A DNA stretch of 20,355 nucleotides. Source: CAVDWX01 sp963612735 (GTDB lineage Bacteria > Bacillota_I > Bacilli_A > RFN20 > CAG-826). The stretch is taken from contig CAVDWX010000069.1 in NCBI GenBank assembly GCA_963612735.1, positions 1 to 20,355 on the forward strand, given 5' to 3'. The position numbers and the translations under genes were made by a program. The notes beneath the pieces were generated by a model. The model saw nothing but the letters and a program-made list of their open reading frames with translations, had not been told where the DNA came from and made no database searches. Shown piece by piece: positions 8,384 to 16,515 of the stretch (within the stretch, counting starts at the first letter, position 1; each line of letters starts with the position of its first letter).

Positions 8384-11300
8384 TTAAAGCCAATCATCGT
8401 CATCATCATCAGTCTTTTCATAAGGCTTGATATGAGTTTCATATAGCTCATCATAACGAGAAACATAATTTTTTAATTTGCTATAGAATTTACCAATAAA
8501 GGTATTAAATTCAGCGGCCATTTCTTTTTTTGTTTCTACATCATAATCACCATCTAAAATATCCGCGACAATGCGATTAGAAGATAGAAGTACTGACTTC
8601 ATATATCCTCCAAAAGCATGAGTGGCATAATAGTTGACTTTAGCAATAGAAAGTAAGAAATCATCAACTTTATCTTGGCTGACAAAGTTAACAAAACTAG
8701 TGTTACCAGAATTAATATTGGTATTATATTTATAATTTAAAGTAGCAATTAAAGTTACATAAGGAGTGAGTTTATCTAATGTGTATTGATCGCTTACTTC
8801 AAAATAATATAATTCATCCGCTATTTTATTAAACTTCGCGGTAAATCTATCGATATAAGCATTCATTAATTCCGCGAATGTATTTTTAAATTTAGTAACA
8901 TCATCGTTTTCGTTAACATAACTGCAAGAAGTGTTATATAAATTCTTCATGCTCTTGACATATGTAACAAAATCATCATCGCTTAATTCATCCGCATTTT
9001 TATATTCAAAAGCATTAACTTTATCAACGACATTTTTATTAAATTTCTCAAGTTCCAATTCTTGACGTTGAGCAATGTAATTAGGAATAATTGTTGCGTC
9101 TAAATTATTGATATAGCCGATTTGAACATCATCAAAATCTTTATAATAGTTATTTAACTTGCTTAAATTAGTTTTTACATCAGAGCACTTGCTCATGAAG
9201 TCATTAACGTTATTTAACTTAGTAGTATAAGTTTTAAGTAGCGCTGATGGTTTTCCACTTGCTTTTAATAAGGTGTCCACCATCAACTTAGTGGCACTAT
9301 CTAGAGATTGATATTGAGAATCTAAAGCCTCAACCTTAGCTTTATAATCATCATTTATCTCATAATAACTAGATAAAGTATTATAAGTATCCACTAATTC
9401 GTTAGCGGATTTTTGATTGGCTTTAATAGTGTTGAAATCAAAATCAGTAGAATGAGCTTCATAATCTTTAAGCGTCAAATTGAGCAAATTAATAATATTA
9501 AATTGATCTAATGTTTCATCGGTATAAGCAAATTTAGAAGTGGTTGGAATTTGATAAGCCGTAACCACTAACGAAGGATAAGTACCATCAAATGGAATAT
9601 TTAAAGCAATTCCTTCAATAGGATAGTCAAATCCAAAACTGCTTAAGGTTGATGCCGCAACTTGTCCACCATTATCGATTAAAAAATCGGTAATCGCGCC
9701 ATATCCTTGTAAAGTATTAATGGTTTGATTGATAAAATCTTTATCAAGCGAGATAACAATACCTTCATTTAATACATCGAATTTTACTAAAGAAAGAATA
9801 CTAGTAGAAGCAAAAGAGGTAGCACTTTCACTAAAGGCGTGGCGTTTTGCCTTTTTATTTAAAACGTTTGTAAGTGTAGGTCTAAGATCTATTTCGTGAT
9901 AATATTTGATATTTTTAGTTTCGCTTTCATCATCATTAGTGGTGACATCATAAATAGTAAAGGAGAGAATTCCACCTTCTAAAGAAACATAAACTTTAGA
10001 ACAATATAAAGCTGGAACATAGAAAGGAACATCATCTCGAGAAGCCATTTGTTTGAAATAAAAAGATAGTCCAGCATTATCGGTGACAGTAAAGGTTCCA
10101 TTCATTTCTAATGCGTCAAAAATATTGGTTTCTAGCGTATTGTATTTGACTGAAAAATCAAATGTATTTCCGCTTAATGTTGTCATTCCAGATAACACAC
10201 CAGCGTCTAAAGATAATCCAGCGTTAAATGAGATTTCGCTGACATATTCTTTTAAATCAGGAAGGATAAATAATTCGTCTTGATATAAGAAATTTGTTCC
10301 ACATGCGTACGTGTTATTAAGATAAGAATTAATATATATACCAGCAATGTGGTTATTAGTAACATATAGATCAGCGCTTAAAGAAAGCTTATCGTCGGTG
10401 CCAATAATGTTAAAACTAGATAAAAGATTAGTTAAGAAGTTAATACCTGCTTCTTTTAAAGAAATACGATATGTATTAACCTTATCTTCAACTTTGCTCA
10501 CTTCCACATAATCAAATAAGGTAGCGATATCAAAGCTATCTCCACTTGGTGTTACTTCACTTTCTTCAATTGGTAAAGCAAATTTAAGTTTATAGCCTAA
10601 TAAATCAACATATAAATTAGATTCATGATATAAGACGTTAACATCTCCATTAACAAGGGAGAAAGTTAAAGAAGCATCGATTAAATCTTCAATGTTTTTG
10701 CCTAATAATAATTTAGTTAAATCAGCTTTGAATCTTAATTTAAGTGGTAATTGATAATCATTGATTAATAATTTACCAGATAAAGCCACACCGTTTTTAA
10801 AATCAGAATTGATTAAAGCATTAACTAAAGTTGAAACATGTTCATTATCTCCATCGATATCGACATCGATATCATCAACTTTCGTAGGAGTTTCATTAAT
10901 GGCTGCGTTAAATTTATCAGCATCAGGAATAGTGAGTGCACTATTGAAGCTAGAGAAAGTAGCGCTACATTCTTCGCTGACGGTCGTATTGCCTAAAATA
11001 GCAACATTGACCTTGTATTTAGCGGTGTAACTATAAGAAATAGGGGTGTAATCGCTTTTAACAGTGATACTGAATTGAGTATGATCGGTGAATTCGGGAT
11101 AAGACTTAAGTCCACCAAAAGCTTTAGTTTGATAAATTAATGAAGCATTGGCTTTATCCTTATCTAAGACTAATCGATAAGTATAAGTATCATCGTTATT
11201 TTTAGAAGCGAGTTCCGCATATAAAATAGTTTCTTGGTTAAAGATTTGACCACTTAATAATTTATTAGGTGAAACCCCATATACCGCGACATAGTCGCTT

Positions 11301-11713
11301 AGCGTGGCGTTTTTGATTTCACCTTTCTTATTTCGATATGCCACTTTATCATTTTTATATAAAGCTTCATGCTCTACAGATGCCCAAGTACTCTTCGAAT
11401 AAGAATAGGTATAATATTCATCATTATTCTTATACATGGTAGAGGTGCTATCTTGTTTATTTAAACCACCAGCAGCAACGATATGATTGGTTGATGATTT
11501 AGAATAAGTGGTATATGAATCGAGTTTGCCTAAGGAAGCAAAGATGACTTCTTTAACATCTTTAACATCCTCAATTTTAGTTTTCATGGATGTAATAACC
11601 GTATCTTTTCCAGCACTGACATTAGGAACTTTAGTGTCCGTACAAGAAGTAAGTAATAAGGTTAAACCCAAAGTGGCTAGGCCTAATTTTGATAATTTGT
11701 TCTTATTTTTCAT
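8384..11713 (-). CDS. Very large surface lipoprotein of unknown function
   Basis: This is an 1109-residue protein with a classical lipoprotein signal: MKNKNK, a hydrophobic core, and LTSC with Cys24 as the lipid anchor. Residues about 45-260 are beta-rich and Tyr/Ser/Thr-rich (TMYKNNDEYYTYSYSKSTW) and resemble LolA/LppX-like lipoprotein domains only in general style. Residues 300-760 contain similar strand-rich stretches, perhaps a second and third copy of the fold. Residues about 770-1095 are helical and probably coiled (DTYNTLSSYYEINDDYKAKVEAL). The protein ends in six Asp followed by Trp-Leu. No catalytic motif is visible and I do not recognise a family. AAGAAGGA lies 8 nt upstream of the ATG. 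It is monocistronic, with a strong terminator. Confidence 0.82.
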   Translation of the reverse strand: MKNKNKLSKLGLATLGLTLLLTSCTDTKVPNVSAGKDTVITSMKTKIEDVKDVKEVIFASLGKLDSYTTYSKSSTNHIVAAGGLNKQDSTSTMYKNNDEYYTYSYSKSTWASVEHEALYKNDKVAYRNKKGEIKNATLSDYVAVYGVSPNKLLSGQIFNQETILYAELASKNNDDTYTYRLVLDKDKANASLIYQTKAFGGLKSYPEFTDHTQFSITVKSDYTPISYSYTAKYKVNVAILGNTTVSEECSATFSSFNSALTIPDADKFNAAINETPTKVDDIDVDIDGDNEHVSTLVNALINSDFKNGVALSGKLLINDYQLPLKLRFKADLTKLLLGKNIEDLIDASLTFSLVNGDVNVLYHESNLYVDLLGYKLKFALPIEESEVTPSGDSFDIATLFDYVEVSKVEDKVNTYRISLKEAGINFLTNLLSSFNIIGTDDKLSLSADLYVTNNHIAGIYINSYLNNTYACGTNFLYQDELFILPDLKEYVSEISFNAGLSLDAGVLSGMTTLSGNTFDFSVKYNTLETNIFDALEMNGTFTVTDNAGLSFYFKQMASRDDVPFYVPALYCSKVYVSLEGGILSFTIYDVTTNDDESETKNIKYYHEIDLRPTLTNVLNKKAKRHAFSESATSFASTSILSLVKFDVLNEGIVISLDKDFINQTINTLQGYGAITDFLIDNGGQVAASTLSSFGFDYPIEGIALNIPFDGTYPSLVVTAYQIPTTSKFAYTDETLDQFNIINLLNLTLKDYEAHSTDFDFNTIKANQKSANELVDTYNTLSSYYEINDDYKAKVEALDSQYQSLDSATKLMVDTLLKASGKPSALLKTYTTKLNNVNDFMSKCSDVKTNLSKLNNYYKDFDDVQIGYINNLDATIIPNYIAQRQELELEKFNKNVVDKVNAFEYKNADELSDDDFVTYVKSMKNLYNTSCSYVNENDDVTKFKNTFAELMNAYIDRFTAKFNKIADELYYFEVSDQYTLDKLTPYVTLIATLNYKYNTNINSGNTSFVNFVSQDKVDDFLLSIAKVNYYATHAFGGYMKSVLLSSNRIVADILDGDYDVETKKEMAAEFNTFIGKFYSKLKNYVSRYDELYETHIKPYEKTDDDDDDWL

Positions 11714-11803
11714 ATGAAATCCTTCTTTTTGTTTTTTCGCTTCTATATCTTGTCTAAATTAAAAATGTAATGCAACTTTTAATTATTTAAAAATAGGCAT
11801 AGA

Positions 11804-11831
11804 TGTAACAAAACACATTATGTGTAACAAA
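11804..11831. promoter_or_regulatory. Direct and inverted repeats upstream of the large lipoprotein gene
   Basis: Two exact copies of TGTAACAAA (11804-11812 and 11823-11831) flank and overlap the palindrome ACACAT-T-ATGTGT (11813-11825). The block lies about 90 bp before the lipoprotein start and 43 bp past the kinase stop, so it could bind a regulator. I found no convincing -10/-35 pair in 11714-11874. Confidence 0.4.
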
Positions 11832-11874
11832 TGAAAATTTAAAAAACAAACGTATAATATATAAAAGTAGAATT

Positions 11875-12735
11875 TTAATTAAATAAGGCTTGATAACGTA
11901 ATCTAAGAATTGTTTTTAAAAACTGGCGATATTTTTCACTAGCGGATTTTACCCCATCTATTAATTCATCGATAGCGGTAAAATCAATCTTCTTTTTAAG
12001 TCTTTCAATGGCTTGATCGCATTCTTTATATTTATGAGACTTAATAAATTCATAATAATTAATTCTTTGACCGTTAAGCCTTAAAGCGGAAGTGGGAATA
12101 TTATAAATACGAGCGTTCATCTCTACTTTATCTTTAAAGCATTTATCAATCGTTACATCATCTATTTGAGGATATAAAGAAGAACCACAATCAAAAATAG
12201 GGGCTAATTTTACTTGATTTGTCTTTTGATTATATAAATATCCCCAGTTGCCGTTATGTCTGTCCCAGTTGCCTATAAAAGCATCAATGACAAACATATC
12301 CCAAAAATAAGAAGAAAGAATAACAGGGTCGAATGGTTTCTGATTTTCAATCGTCTCTAAAATATCATCGAGTTCTGTACCGTATCCATTAGAAGAAGAA
12401 TCAATAATTTGATTTTTTAAAGAAGCAAAATCTTTTAAAACAAAATCATCAGTTTCAAAATCTTTACAGGCAACGGCAATTCTATTTATTCCTTTATGTA
12501 AATAATAGCCAAGGATTGTCTCTTGAGAAGGAAAACCGAGCATATTAAAAATATGTGATCCTAAATATTCGCAAAAACAAGAATTGATATAACTTAAATT
12601 TGTATTTTTATGAGGATGAATAGGTAGTTTAAGCATATATAATTCGTTATCAATAACGACACATAATTTGTTCCCATTTGCTCCACCATAAGACTTAAAT
12701 CTTTGAGGCAAATTAGTAAAATCTATTAATTCCAT
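11875..12735 (-). CDS. HipA/CtkA-type serine/threonine kinase, probable toxin
   Basis: This is a 286-residue protein of the HipA-fold kinase family. The N-terminal loop reads YGGANGNKL (16-24), followed by a lysine in a VAIK-like position (YMLKLP, K36). The catalytic loop is NWDRHNGN (156-163, Asp158) and the metal-binding motif is FDCGSS (181-186, Asp182). It lacks the N-subdomain-1 of E. coli HipA, like CtkA/HipT-type short kinases. Family members phosphorylate translation or cell proteins and act as toxins held by a partner. I take ATG 12735, which begins 1 nt after the stop of the HTH gene; an in-frame GTG at 12747 would overlap that gene by 11 nt. The tight coupling to an HTH protein supports a toxin-antitoxin reading; the target is unknown. 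Confidence 0.82.
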   Translation of the reverse strand: MELIDFTNLPQRFKSYGGANGNKLCVVIDNELYMLKLPIHPHKNTNLSYINSCFCEYLGSHIFNMLGFPSQETILGYYLHKGINRIAVACKDFETDDFVLKDFASLKNQIIDSSSNGYGTELDDILETIENQKPFDPVILSSYFWDMFVIDAFIGNWDRHNGNWGYLYNQKTNQVKLAPIFDCGSSLYPQIDDVTIDKCFKDKVEMNARIYNIPTSALRLNGQRINYYEFIKSHKYKECDQAIERLKKKIDFTAIDELIDGVKSASEKYRQFLKTILRLRYQALFN

Positions 12736-12736
12736 A

Positions 12737-13144
12737 TTAATCTTCACACCAAATATATTTGTCTCTTAAATAAGTGGCATGTTCATGGCTGATGACGTGT
12801 TCCACTTCAAAGACATTGATATCGCTCATCACTTCATCATAATAGCAATCTAAAAGATGATTATTCCAATATCTACCATCGCTCAATCTTTTAATTCCTC
12901 TTTTTAAATCCATAGGCATATTTTCTTCATAATACGAATTATAAGGAACGGGTTTAAGATTGAGTAAGTTTTGTTTCGATATATTGTAAACGCTAGCAAG
13001 TGAAGATAAAAAGTCATCACTACAATCTTTTAATCTCTTTTTGCCATAGATAACATTTTTAATAGAACTAAAAGAAACACCCATCAGTTTTGATAAGTGA
13101 TTTATACTAATCTTCTTTTTAAGAAAAACATTATAAATTGTCAT
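12737..13144 (-). CDS. HTH protein, probable antitoxin partner of the kinase
   Basis: This is a 135-residue protein. Residues about 10-65 form an Xre/Cro-like helix-turn-helix (ISINHLSKLMGVSFSSIKNVIYG, then SSLASVYNISKQNLLNL). The second half (about 70-135, YYEENMPMDLKRGIKRL and ending in ATYLRDKYIWCED) is a separate domain I do not recognise. In kinase toxin modules such as HipBA and HipBST, the first gene encodes a DNA-binding antitoxin that also represses the operon. The position fits that role. The gene has a plausible promoter at 13162-13190 and a weak purine-rich ribosome site (AAGAAG). Confidence 0.75.
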   Translation of the reverse strand: MTIYNVFLKKKISINHLSKLMGVSFSSIKNVIYGKKRLKDCSDDFLSSLASVYNISKQNLLNLKPVPYNSYYEENMPMDLKRGIKRLSDGRYWNNHLLDCYYDEVMSDINVFEVEHVISHEHATYLRDKYIWCED

Positions 13145-13161
13145 ATCTTCTTACCAATATA

Positions 13162-13190
13162 AATATAGCGAAAAACAAGCAAAAAGTAAA
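13162..13190 (-). promoter_or_regulatory. Promoter of the HTH/kinase operon
   Basis: The minus strand reads TTTACT, 17 nt, TATATT, with the expected transcript start about 10 nt before the ATG at 13144. Four of six -35 bases match consensus. It is back to back with the plus-strand promoter at 13215-13243. Confidence 0.5.
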
Positions 13191-13214
13191 GTGAGAGCAA
13201 GTCGAAGATAATGA

Positions 13215-13243
13215 TTGCAATTGCCATGACTTTTCCATAATAT
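13215..13243 (+). promoter_or_regulatory. Promoter of the YwaF-like gene
   Basis: TTGCAA, a 17-nt spacer and TAATAT form a good sigma-A-type promoter, placing the start about 55 nt upstream of the ATG at 13304. Confidence 0.6.
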
Positions 13244-13303
13244 ATATGAGGAAAAAAATGCATTTATCAAATTAAAAATAAGAAAAATATAAGGAGAATC
13301 ATT

Positions 13304-14005
13304 ATGCCTAAGGTTTTTGGCTGGGAACATTTAACATTCATGTCTATTTATCTACTATTTGGAGTAGCTTTATTAATAATTGCTAAAAAATATATTAAAG
13401 AGGAAAAAGGACAAATCATCTTCATCAAGTCATTAGCGGTAGCCACACTAATATGCAATATTCTCACCCGTATTGGTGTAGGTATGACTTATGGATGGGT
13501 CACTTTCTTTCCTTCGACTGTCTGTTCCTTAACTAGTTTTTCACTCCCCTTAGTGGTCATCTTTGGTAAAAAGAATTTAAATGTTTACCACGGCTTATGG
13601 TATATCGCTATAGTGGGAGGGATTGGTTCCACTCTTTATCCTGATTATATAGGTCAAAACGCTTCCATCTTTTTCTTACCCACAATTTGTTCATTATTGC
13701 ATCACGCCTTTATCGTATTACTTTCTATTAGTATGATTATGTTCAATTGGTTTAGACCCTCGATTAGAAAATGGTATTATTTCCCATTGGTTTTCTCTTG
13801 CTATATCACAGTTGGAACATTTGCTCTTCATGTTTTAAAGATAGAAAACGCGATGAGTATTACAGTCCCACTTATTGAAGGAACGCCAATCAATTGCTGG
13901 TTCATCTTAGGAGTAGGTACCGCTTTAGAAGTATCCGCTGTTGGTCTATACGAGATAGTTCACCACTACTACGTTAAAAGAAAAAGAACTCAAGTGAGTT
14001 ACTAA
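13304..14005 (+). CDS. TMEM164/YwaF-family integral membrane protein
   Basis: This is a 233-residue protein with about six or seven membrane segments and a short basic tail (VKRKRTQ). It matches the YwaF/TMEM164 layout: an N-terminal W-E-H-L region, a Cys in the second half of the third helix (FFPSTVCSLTSFSLPL, Cys74), and a His pair about 60 residues later (CSLLHHAFIVLL, His133/134). In animal TMEM164 the equivalent Cys and His form the active site of a lipid acyltransferase. The bacterial homologues are not characterised, so a membrane-lipid acyl transfer role is only inference. A strong AAGGAG lies 7 nt before the ATG and a good promoter lies upstream. It is the only complete gene on the plus strand here. 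Confidence 0.75.
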   Translation: MPKVFGWEHLTFMSIYLLFGVALLIIAKKYIKEEKGQIIFIKSLAVATLICNILTRIGVGMTYGWVTFFPSTVCSLTSFSLPLVVIFGKKNLNVYHGLWYIAIVGGIGSTLYPDYIGQNASIFFLPTICSLLHHAFIVLLSISMIMFNWFRPSIRKWYYFPLVFSCYITVGTFALHVLKIENAMSITVPLIEGTPINCWFILGVGTALEVSAVGLYEIVHHYYVKRKRTQVSY

Positions 14006-14094
14006 GTCCTATTGCATTACAAAAAGTCATTCAATCATCAATTGAAATTACCTTTTAATACGCTTGAAATTGCAGAGCCATTAAAAGTTAACGC

Positions 14095-14150
14095 GAAATT
14101 ATGTGTTAAATTATTATCTAACAGGAAATTATGTGTTAAAACGTGTTAAA
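14095..14150. repeat. Orphan repeat cluster GAAATTATGTGTTAAA
   Basis: GAAATTATGTGTTAAA occurs twice exactly (14095-14110 and 14125-14140), 30 bp apart. The second copy is followed directly by ACGTGTTAAA, so ATGTGTTAAA-type decamers sit at 14101, 14131 and 14141, all in one 10-bp register. No ATPase gene adjoins it. The flanking 14006-14094 contains no convincing gene. Confidence 0.6.
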
Positions 14151-14151
14151 C

Positions 14152-14186
14152 AAAAAAACATGATGATTTTAAACGGTTCATCATGT
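14152..14186 (-). terminator. Terminator after the small helical protein gene
   Basis: On the minus strand ACATGATGA, an 11-nt loop and TCATCATGT form a perfect 9-bp stem followed by seven T. It starts 13 nt after the stop at 14199. Read on the plus strand the stem is followed by CTTTT and might weakly serve the YwaF-like gene. Confidence 0.8.
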
Positions 14187-14198
14187 CTTTTACATCAA

Positions 14199-14630
14199 TT
14201 AGTTAACTAATGGACCAGGATAGCCTTCAGTAAATTTAATGAGTTCCAATCTCCATTCGACATCGCCACTTTCGATATCTTCTTGCGAATAATGATCTTT
14301 TAAAAATTTATCTAATTTAAGGGCTTCACGATTGCCTTCTTTAACCGACATATCAAGTGCTTTTAAGAAAGTCTCTTCACTCCCATTAAAAAGCAAAAAA
14401 TGACAAATGGAATATAGTTTTTTGCCGTGAAGCAAAGGCAATACATCATCAATTAAAGTAGAAGCTTCTTCCCTTTTGTTTTTCTTAACTAAATAATAAG
14501 CATAATCGATTTTAACTTGTTTATTCGCGTTTAAATTATCTAATAAGAATTTGACATCATCATCAGTTAATTCGACATTATCTTTTAATTTTTTTTCAAT
14601 ATGAATAAGGGTAAGAAACTTGTTCATCAT
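14199..14630 (-). CDS. Small helical protein of unknown function
   Basis: This is a 143-residue acidic, all-helical, soluble protein without signal or membrane segment. Helix pairs such as VKIDYAYYLVKKNKREEAS and LYSICHFLLFNGSEETFLKA, then NREALKLDKFLKDHY, look like loose TPR/SEL1-type repeats. I do not recognise a named family. GGAGG sits 6 nt upstream of a double ATG (14630 and 14627). It has its own terminator and appears monocistronic. Confidence 0.65.
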   Translation of the reverse strand: MMNKFLTLIHIEKKLKDNVELTDDDVKFLLDNLNANKQVKIDYAYYLVKKNKREEASTLIDDVLPLLHGKKLYSICHFLLFNGSEETFLKALDMSVKEGNREALKLDKFLKDHYSQEDIESGDVEWRLELIKFTEGYPGPLVN

Positions 14631-14858
14631 AAAACCTCCATATACGCAAAGAAATAAATTAAGAAGAGAATAAATAGGATGTTCTTAATGTTTTCCTTAC
14701 AACATAAATTTACAAAAAATAAATCCAATTTACAATGTTTAACTTTGCCTGCGTTTTTTTACATTTTATCTAGACTTTTTATTGATTTAAATAAAACTAT
14801 GATACCATCGACAATAAATTATAATTTTCACCTTTTAGAAAGCGATGAAAAATTCGAT

Positions 14859-14898
14859 AAAAAAATGTGCTTGCAATAATCAAACACAAACACATTTT
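14859..14898 (-). terminator. Terminator of the iron alcohol dehydrogenase gene
   Basis: On the minus strand AAAATGTGTTTG (14898-14887) pairs with CAAGCACATTTT (14873-14862): 12 bp with one G-T wobble, followed by a T run. It lies 20 nt after the stop at 14918. The rest of 14631-14858 holds nothing I can support; a 66-codon plus-strand frame there has no ribosome site. Confidence 0.7.
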
Positions 14899-14917
14899 AT
14901 TTTATTTAAATTAGTGA

Positions 14918-16060
14918 TTACATCAATTTCTTGAAAAGATTAACCACTTCTTCATGATTTGCTTCTTTAGGATTACCAGGATAGCAAGCATCTTTTAAAG
15001 CGTCCGAAGCTAATGAATCTAAATCAGAGGCTAAAATCTTTTCACATTTAGTGGGAATACCAACATCGCTAGATAATTTCTTAACAGCGTCGATTGCCGC
15101 TTGTGTATATTCTTCAAGGCTCATGCCGTCAGTATTTACACCAAGCGCTTCAGCGATATCTTTATATTTTTTACCACTGACGGAAGCATTGAATTCCATT
15201 GCGATTGGTAAAAGCATAGCGCAAGCGACTCCGTGAGGAATGTCATAATACGCTGATAGGGTGTGAGCCATTGCGTGATCAATTCCTAAACCGACATTAC
15301 TAAATCCCATTCCAGCAATGTATTGACCAAGTGCCATTCCTTCTCTTCCATCGGGGTCATTATTGACAGCTTTTCTTAAATTCTTGCCGATGATTTCAAT
15401 GGCTTTGAGATGGAACATATCGGACATTTCCCAAGCACCACGAGTGATATAACCTTCAATCGCGTGAGTTAAAGCATCCATTCCTGTCGCCGCGGTTAAA
15501 CCTTTTGGCATGGTTGACATCATATCAGGGTCAACAACGGCAATAATAGGCATATCGTGAGGGTCAACACAGACAAATTTACGTTTCTTTTCAACATCAG
15601 TGATGACGTAATTGATGGTAACTTCCGCGGCTGTTCCGGCAGTCGTAGCAACAGCAATAATCGGTAAGCACGGCTTTTTAGTGGGGGCAACGCCTTCTAA
15701 ACTTCTCACATCTTCAAATTCGGGATTAATAATAATAATTCCAATTGCTTTAGAGGTATCCATTGATGAACCTCCACCGATGGCGATGATAAAATCAGCG
15801 TGAGCTTCTTTACAAGCCTTGACGCCACTGGTGACGTTTTCTATCGTTGGATTAGGTTTAATATTAGAATATATTTCATATTCCACCCCGCCTTTATCGA
15901 GTAAATCGGTTACTTTTTTAGTAACGCCAAATTTAAGTAAGTCAGGATCACTACAAACTAAAGCTTTTTTAAAACCCCTTGCTTTAATTTCGGGGACGAT
16001 GCATTCAATGGCTCCATGTCCATGATATGAAGTTTCATTGAGAATAAATCTATTTGGCAT
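14918..16060 (-). CDS. fucO: Iron-containing alcohol dehydrogenase, lactaldehyde reductase type
   Basis: This is a 380-residue group III (Fe-dependent) dehydrogenase closely resembling FucO, which reduces lactaldehyde to 1,2-propanediol with NADH in fucose or rhamnose fermentation. From the chosen start it reads MPNRFILNETSYHGHGAIE. It then has the NAD-binding GGGSSMDTSKAIG, the family signature TTAGTAAEVT, and the metal ligands in GMDALTHAIEG, GIDHAMAHTLSAYYD and PHGVACAMLLP. I choose ATG 16060 over 16084 because GGAGG lies 8 nt before it and a -10 box at 16089-16094 would start the transcript after 16084. No fucose genes are in the window, so a general short-chain aldehyde role is possible. 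It is monocistronic with a terminator. Confidence 0.88.
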   Translation of the reverse strand: MPNRFILNETSYHGHGAIECIVPEIKARGFKKALVCSDPDLLKFGVTKKVTDLLDKGGVEYEIYSNIKPNPTIENVTSGVKACKEAHADFIIAIGGGSSMDTSKAIGIIIINPEFEDVRSLEGVAPTKKPCLPIIAVATTAGTAAEVTINYVITDVEKKRKFVCVDPHDMPIIAVVDPDMMSTMPKGLTAATGMDALTHAIEGYITRGAWEMSDMFHLKAIEIIGKNLRKAVNNDPDGREGMALGQYIAGMGFSNVGLGIDHAMAHTLSAYYDIPHGVACAMLLPIAMEFNASVSGKKYKDIAEALGVNTDGMSLEEYTQAAIDAVKKLSSDVGIPTKCEKILASDLDSLASDALKDACYPGNPKEANHEEVVNLFKKLM

Positions 16061-16088
16061 ATTTATATCCTCCATATATGTCAATTTA

Positions 16089-16097
16089 ATTATATCA
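16089..16097 (-). promoter_or_regulatory. fucO: Extended -10 promoter of the alcohol dehydrogenase
   Basis: The minus strand reads TGATATAAT, an extended -10 box, about 28 nt before ATG 16060. No good -35 is seen, as is usual for extended -10 promoters. Confidence 0.55.
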
Positions 16098-16163
16098 AAT
16101 TAAAAACTTCAAAAAATTAAGATATTGCACAATTAAAATTAAGGTTAGAATAGGTTCTATAAT

Positions 16164-16197
16164 AAAAAATACATCTTCCTTTAAAGAAGAAATATTT
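16164..16197 (-). terminator. Candidate terminator of the small membrane operon
   Basis: On the minus strand AAATATTTCTTC, a short loop and GAAGATGTATTTTTT form an imperfect stem (two 5-bp helices with an internal loop) ending in a T run, 25 nt after the stop at 16222. It is weak and AT-rich. Confidence 0.4.
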
Positions 16198-16221
16198 CCA
16201 TTTTTATATATAAGTTAGGCT

Positions 16222-16509
16222 TTAATTATTATTGCCTTTATCCTTTTTATTAATAATAATGGTGATAATTCCCCATAAAATAAAACCACCCACTAGTGTC
16301 CAAATACTAATATAAATATCTGTTGGTATTTCAAAAGAAAGAAAATGTTCCCCTTTAATTAAGGAGGCAAAGCAATCGATGAGCCACATCAAAGTAGAAG
16401 CTCCATAGATAATTGCTAATATTTCTAGATGCCATCTTTTTTTATTTTTAAGAATTAGGAACAACATTAAAGAAAGGATCGTTAATCCTAAGGCGACTAA
16501 AAAATACAT
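16222..16509 (-). CDS. Small three-helix membrane protein, second gene of a pair
   Basis: This is a 95-residue protein with three predicted membrane helices: LVALGLTILSLMLFLIL (3-20), LEILAIIYGASTLMWLI (28-50), and IYISIWTLVGGFILWGIITI (66-86). A lysine- and asparagine-rich tail follows. A conserved-looking HFLSFEIP loop precedes the last helix. It starts 6 nt after the stop of the 133-residue membrane protein, with AAGGAAT upstream, so the two are co-transcribed and may form a complex. The family is not recognised. Confidence 0.7.
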   Translation of the reverse strand: MYFLVALGLTILSLMLFLILKNKKRWHLEILAIIYGASTLMWLIDCFASLIKGEHFLSFEIPTDIYISIWTLVGGFILWGIITIIINKKDKGNNN

Positions 16510-16515
16510 ATAGTC

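Noticed and set aside
10083..11717. Plus-strand frames opposite the large lipoprotein
   Set aside because: Shadow frames of a real gene, without ribosome sites or recognisable domains.
14095..14150. CRISPR array
   Set aside because: Only two exact 16-bp repeats and one partial copy, spacers are 14 bp and not unique-length, and no cas genes are present.
14679..14879. 66-codon plus-strand frame
   Set aside because: No ribosome binding site, poor protein composition, and it overlaps the dehydrogenase terminator.
16060..16084. Upstream start of the alcohol dehydrogenase at 16084
   Set aside because: It would lie at or before the predicted transcript start and ahead of the GGAGG site; family members start like the product from 16060.
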